From Alphaproteobacteria bacterium (lineage in GTDB: Bacteria > Pseudomonadota > Alphaproteobacteria > RF32 > CAG-239), in the NCBI GenBank assembly GCA_017557925.1, contig JAFYWO010000059.1, forward strand, positions 1 to 18,391: a stretch of 18,391 nucleotides of DNA. The letters are read 5' to 3'. Position 1 is the stretch's first letter. Each line of letters begins with the position of its first letter. Shown here piece by piece: positions 16,109 to 18,391 of this stretch. The translations under genes were made by a program, and so were the position numbers. The notes under the pieces were generated by a model that worked only from the letters and a program-made list of their open reading frames with translations, ran no database searches and had not been told where the DNA came from.

Positions 16109-17521
16109 ATGTTAAATGATGACGAATTACTAGGAATAGATAAAAACTCCGGCTTTGCTACTCGTGTCTTGATACTTTCCATTCCTGCCGGTTCTATTTT
16201 TTTACTTTTAGCGATATTAAATGTTTTAGACTTTTCTTTAGCCATATATTCATACATATCTGTTTTATTTTTTAATGTTATTTTTTTAATGCCAATCTCA
16301 ACAGAACTTCAACAAATAAAAAAATACATATCGCAATTATCATCAGGCACAACAGAAAACGAATTACTGGAAAATCTTACTGAAAAAGAAACTCAAAGTT
16401 TAATTACTGCCATAAATTCAATGCACAAATTTTGGACTGATAAAACAACCACTTTAGAAAATCGCACTCTTTCGGATGCAGCCGTTTTAGACACCTTACC
16501 AAACCCTTTATTTATGATTTCCAAAGATGGTATAATTATTGGTTCCAACCTCGCTGCAAGAAACCTTTTCAAAGAAGACTTAAACTCAAAAGATTTTGTT
16601 ACTTTTATAAATAACGAAAAATTTAAACATACCCTTTCAAAAATTCTTGACGGTTTAAGCCGAAAAGAAGAACTGTCTCTAAACATAACAAGCTTAAAAG
16701 ATGCCCCAAAATTCTTTGTTCAAATAACAACTCTTCCGTGGTTTGCCAAAGGTGATATTGTTGCGGTTGTTTCTTTTTATGATTTATCTAAAGCTTTGCA
16801 ATTAGAAAAACTTCAACAAGACTTTGTTGCCAATGCCTCACACGAATTAAGAACCCCTCTTTCCATTATTTCCGGTTTTATAGAAACAATTTTAACCACC
16901 GCCAAAGATGACGAAAAAGCAAAAGAAAAATTTCTTCGTATCTGCCAAGAACAAACATTTTTTATGTCATCACTTATAGAAAATCTTTTATCTTTATCTA
17001 AAATAGAATTATCTTTTAACACTCCACCAACAGACAAAACCAATATAAATGCCATCATAAAAGAAGCAAAATCAGCTCTTGAATTAAGACTAAAAAACAA
17101 TAATCTGAAAATAAAAACATCACTTGCTCGTATTCCATACATAATAGCAGATACCCATCAAATAACACAAGTTCTCCAAAATCTAATGGATAACTCAATA
17201 AAATATTCTTATCCTTCAACAACCATTACCATAAAAACCCAAAAAGTATCTTCCATACCTCCACACCGTTATTACGATGTAAAAGAAACCGAAGCTATAA
17301 AAATCTCCATCATAAACCACAGCCAAACCATTTCACCTGAAGAATTAAAACGCATAACAGAACGTTTTTATCGTCTGCAATCACATAAAAATCAAAACAT
17401 AAAAGGCACAGGTTTAGGTTTAGCCATAGCTTCACAAATCATTAAACGTCATCAAGGTAATATGATAATTACTTCTGAAAACGACATAACTGAGTTTTCA
17501 ATATACCTTCCGATAGAATAA
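16109..17521 (+). CDS. PhoR-like sensor histidine kinase, degenerate G1 box
   Basis: This 470-residue membrane kinase has two closely spaced membrane segments (about 17-39 and 43-62) with almost no periplasmic loop, a linker, a PAS-like domain (about 120-230), the HisKA domain with phospho-acceptor His245 (FVANASHELRTPLSIISGF) and an ATPase domain. The N box (LQNLMDNSIKYS, 356-367), F box (ERFYR) and G2 box (GTGLGLAI, 433-440) are intact. The G1 box, normally D-x-G-x-G, reads NHSQT at 403-407, lacking the adenine-contacting Asp and both Gly. The layout and ERFYR suggest the PhoR family, which senses phosphate state with PhoB. No response regulator or pst gene is adjacent, so the partner is unknown. 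The ribosome binding site is weak (TTTTAGAGATATACGA). Confidence 0.88.
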   Translation: MLNDDELLGIDKNSGFATRVLILSIPAGSIFLLLAILNVLDFSLAIYSYISVLFFNVIFLMPISTELQQIKKYISQLSSGTTENELLENLTEKETQSLITAINSMHKFWTDKTTTLENRTLSDAAVLDTLPNPLFMISKDGIIIGSNLAARNLFKEDLNSKDFVTFINNEKFKHTLSKILDGLSRKEELSLNITSLKDAPKFFVQITTLPWFAKGDIVAVVSFYDLSKALQLEKLQQDFVANASHELRTPLSIISGFIETILTTAKDDEKAKEKFLRICQEQTFFMSSLIENLLSLSKIELSFNTPPTDKTNINAIIKEAKSALELRLKNNNLKIKTSLARIPYIIADTHQITQVLQNLMDNSIKYSYPSTTITIKTQKVSSIPPHRYYDVKETEAIKISIINHSQTISPEELKRITERFYRLQSHKNQNIKGTGLGLAIASQIIKRHQGNMIITSENDITEFSIYLPIE

Positions 17522-17550
17522 AAAAAGAAGAGAGGGGTTTCCCCCTCTCT
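17520..17550 (-). terminator. Terminator of the 17555-18391 gene
   Basis: AGAGAGGGG (17529-17537) and CCCCTCTCT (17542-17550) form a perfect 9-base-pair stem with a 4-base loop. Leftward it runs into TCTTTTTTTATT. It overlaps the 3' end of the kinase gene, for which the rightward strand has no T-run. Confidence 0.87.
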
Positions 17551-17554
17551 ATCC

Positions 17555-18391
17555 TTAATCATTCTTAACATATTGAGAAAGACGCATAGCATCACCAGCC
17601 ATATTTGACTGCATTACCTGCATCAACTGTTCCTCTGTAAGACCGAATTTTTGAGCATATATTTGCAAATATTCATTTTTGCATTCATTGCTATTATAAT
17701 TCATCTTCAGAAGATGCTTAAATCCTAACGGACTCAAACCATGCTTCTCAATATAACATCTTTTGACAGACTTAAAATATTCCAAATCCATCAAAAAACA
17801 TTCAGCCTCTGGTGTTAGATTTTGCTTTGCAAAAAGCTCTCTACACACCTCATCGTTTTTGCGATTAAGCACCAACATCTGAGAGCGAGTAAGCAGTTTT
17901 TCTTTTGCAAAAGCAGCTGCCTTGTCTGAAAGCATATTAATCTTTTCCACTGGAAAAGCATTGTCATTTATAAGCTTGACAATGGCATTACTTATTTGAC
18001 GTTCTGTCCAACCAACAAAAGGATAAAATTTTACTATATCGGACGGACTGCAAAGAGAGATTATTCTCTCTCTGATACTGTGAATAGTATCATCATCATT
18101 CACTATCTCAAGCAATTCAACTGCCTGTTGATATCGGAAAAACGATGCACTAAAAAGTGTCAAAAGATGATTATACTCTTTAATTGAAAGGGCTTTTTTC
18201 AAATAGACCTTTTCATAAAAAAGAGTTTCAAAGACCTTTTTATCAGATACATTGCCCATTGCAATACGCATCCAATAATAAGCTTCAATAGCATCATCTT
18301 GCTTTCTCTCTGCTGTCATATAATTTGTGCCAGGCAAAGGCATTACACTGGTATATTTTTTATTTACCAATGCATAGAACATCTTGCAGAC
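17555..18391 (-). CDS. Unknown helical protein (5' end outside the window)
   Basis: The frame stays open to the window edge (279 codons visible, last 275 from an internal ATG at 18382), with no ribosome binding site before that ATG, so the true start is probably beyond 18391. The visible protein is all-helical in appearance, with no signal peptide or membrane segment, and contains loosely similar helical segments with spaced Leu and Phe, such as ISNAIVKLINDNAFPVEKINMLSDKAAAF and LTEEQLMQVMQSNMAGDAMRLSQ, suggestive of a helical-repeat protein. I do not recognise the family and give no function. A terminator directly follows its stop. It is convergent with the kinase gene. Confidence 0.75.
   Translation of the reverse strand, partial: VCKMFYALVNKKYTSVMPLPGTNYMTAERKQDDAIEAYYWMRIAMGNVSDKKVFETLFYEKVYLKKALSIKEYNHLLTLFSASFFRYQQAVELLEIVNDDDTIHSIRERIISLCSPSDIVKFYPFVGWTERQISNAIVKLINDNAFPVEKINMLSDKAAAFAKEKLLTRSQMLVLNRKNDEVCRELFAKQNLTPEAECFLMDLEYFKSVKRCYIEKHGLSPLGFKHLLKMNYNSNECKNEYLQIYAQKFGLTEEQLMQVMQSNMAGDAMRLSQYVKND

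Overview
The window reads as chromosome of a low-GC alphaproteobacterium, probably a host-associated or gut lineage. The taxonomic anchor is ctrA (835-1521), whose product matches the alphaproteobacterial cell-cycle regulator over almost its whole length. The AT-rich codons, the PhoR-type kinase and a prepilin-like protein of the GRSMIEMLGVL type, which I recall from uncultured gut Alphaproteobacteria, are consistent with that. Genus and species cannot be fixed from the sequence alone. No phage, insertion sequence, CRISPR array, tRNA or rRNA was seen.

Layout. 1-28: first codons of a leftward gene with a signal-peptide-like start. 104-667: iron-type superoxide dismutase (leftward), divergent from ctrA (rightward). 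1537-1622: a ctrA terminator followed by a bidirectional terminator shared with a previously unlisted 59-residue membrane protein gene (1625-1804, leftward), which has its own very good promoter and a leader of about 165 nt. 2019-3815: secreted DUF4105/Lnb-like protein with a C-terminal barrel-like half. 3863-4321: periplasmic DUF3015 protein. 4433-5058: greA with an intrinsic-terminator-like hairpin in its leader. 5127-5375: small Cys-rich protein. 5526-5783: chain of hairpins ending in a terminator, directly before a type IV prepilin-like gene (5808-6467). 6533-8490: groES-groEL (leftward). 8581-9600: membrane-anchored CgeB-like glycosyltransferase. 9727-13235: tandem pair of type I ABC exporter half-transporters. 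13230-16028: mutS, convergent with the ABC pair and sharing its stop-codon bases. 16109-17521: orphan PhoR-like histidine kinase with a degenerate G1 box. 17555-18391: partial helical protein of unknown function.

How the parts work together. Most genes are independent housekeeping units: oxidative stress (SOD), cell cycle (CtrA), transcript cleavage (GreA), folding (GroESL) and mismatch repair (MutS). Only groES-groEL and the two ABC genes look like true operons. The less ordinary content is regulatory RNA: the greA leader terminator, the structured RNA before the prepilin gene, the long leader of the 59-residue gene, and a terminator that ends at the start codon of the DUF4105 gene. These, with the gene-conversion tract between the two ABC genes and the kinase lacking a normal G1 box, are the points most worth a second look.
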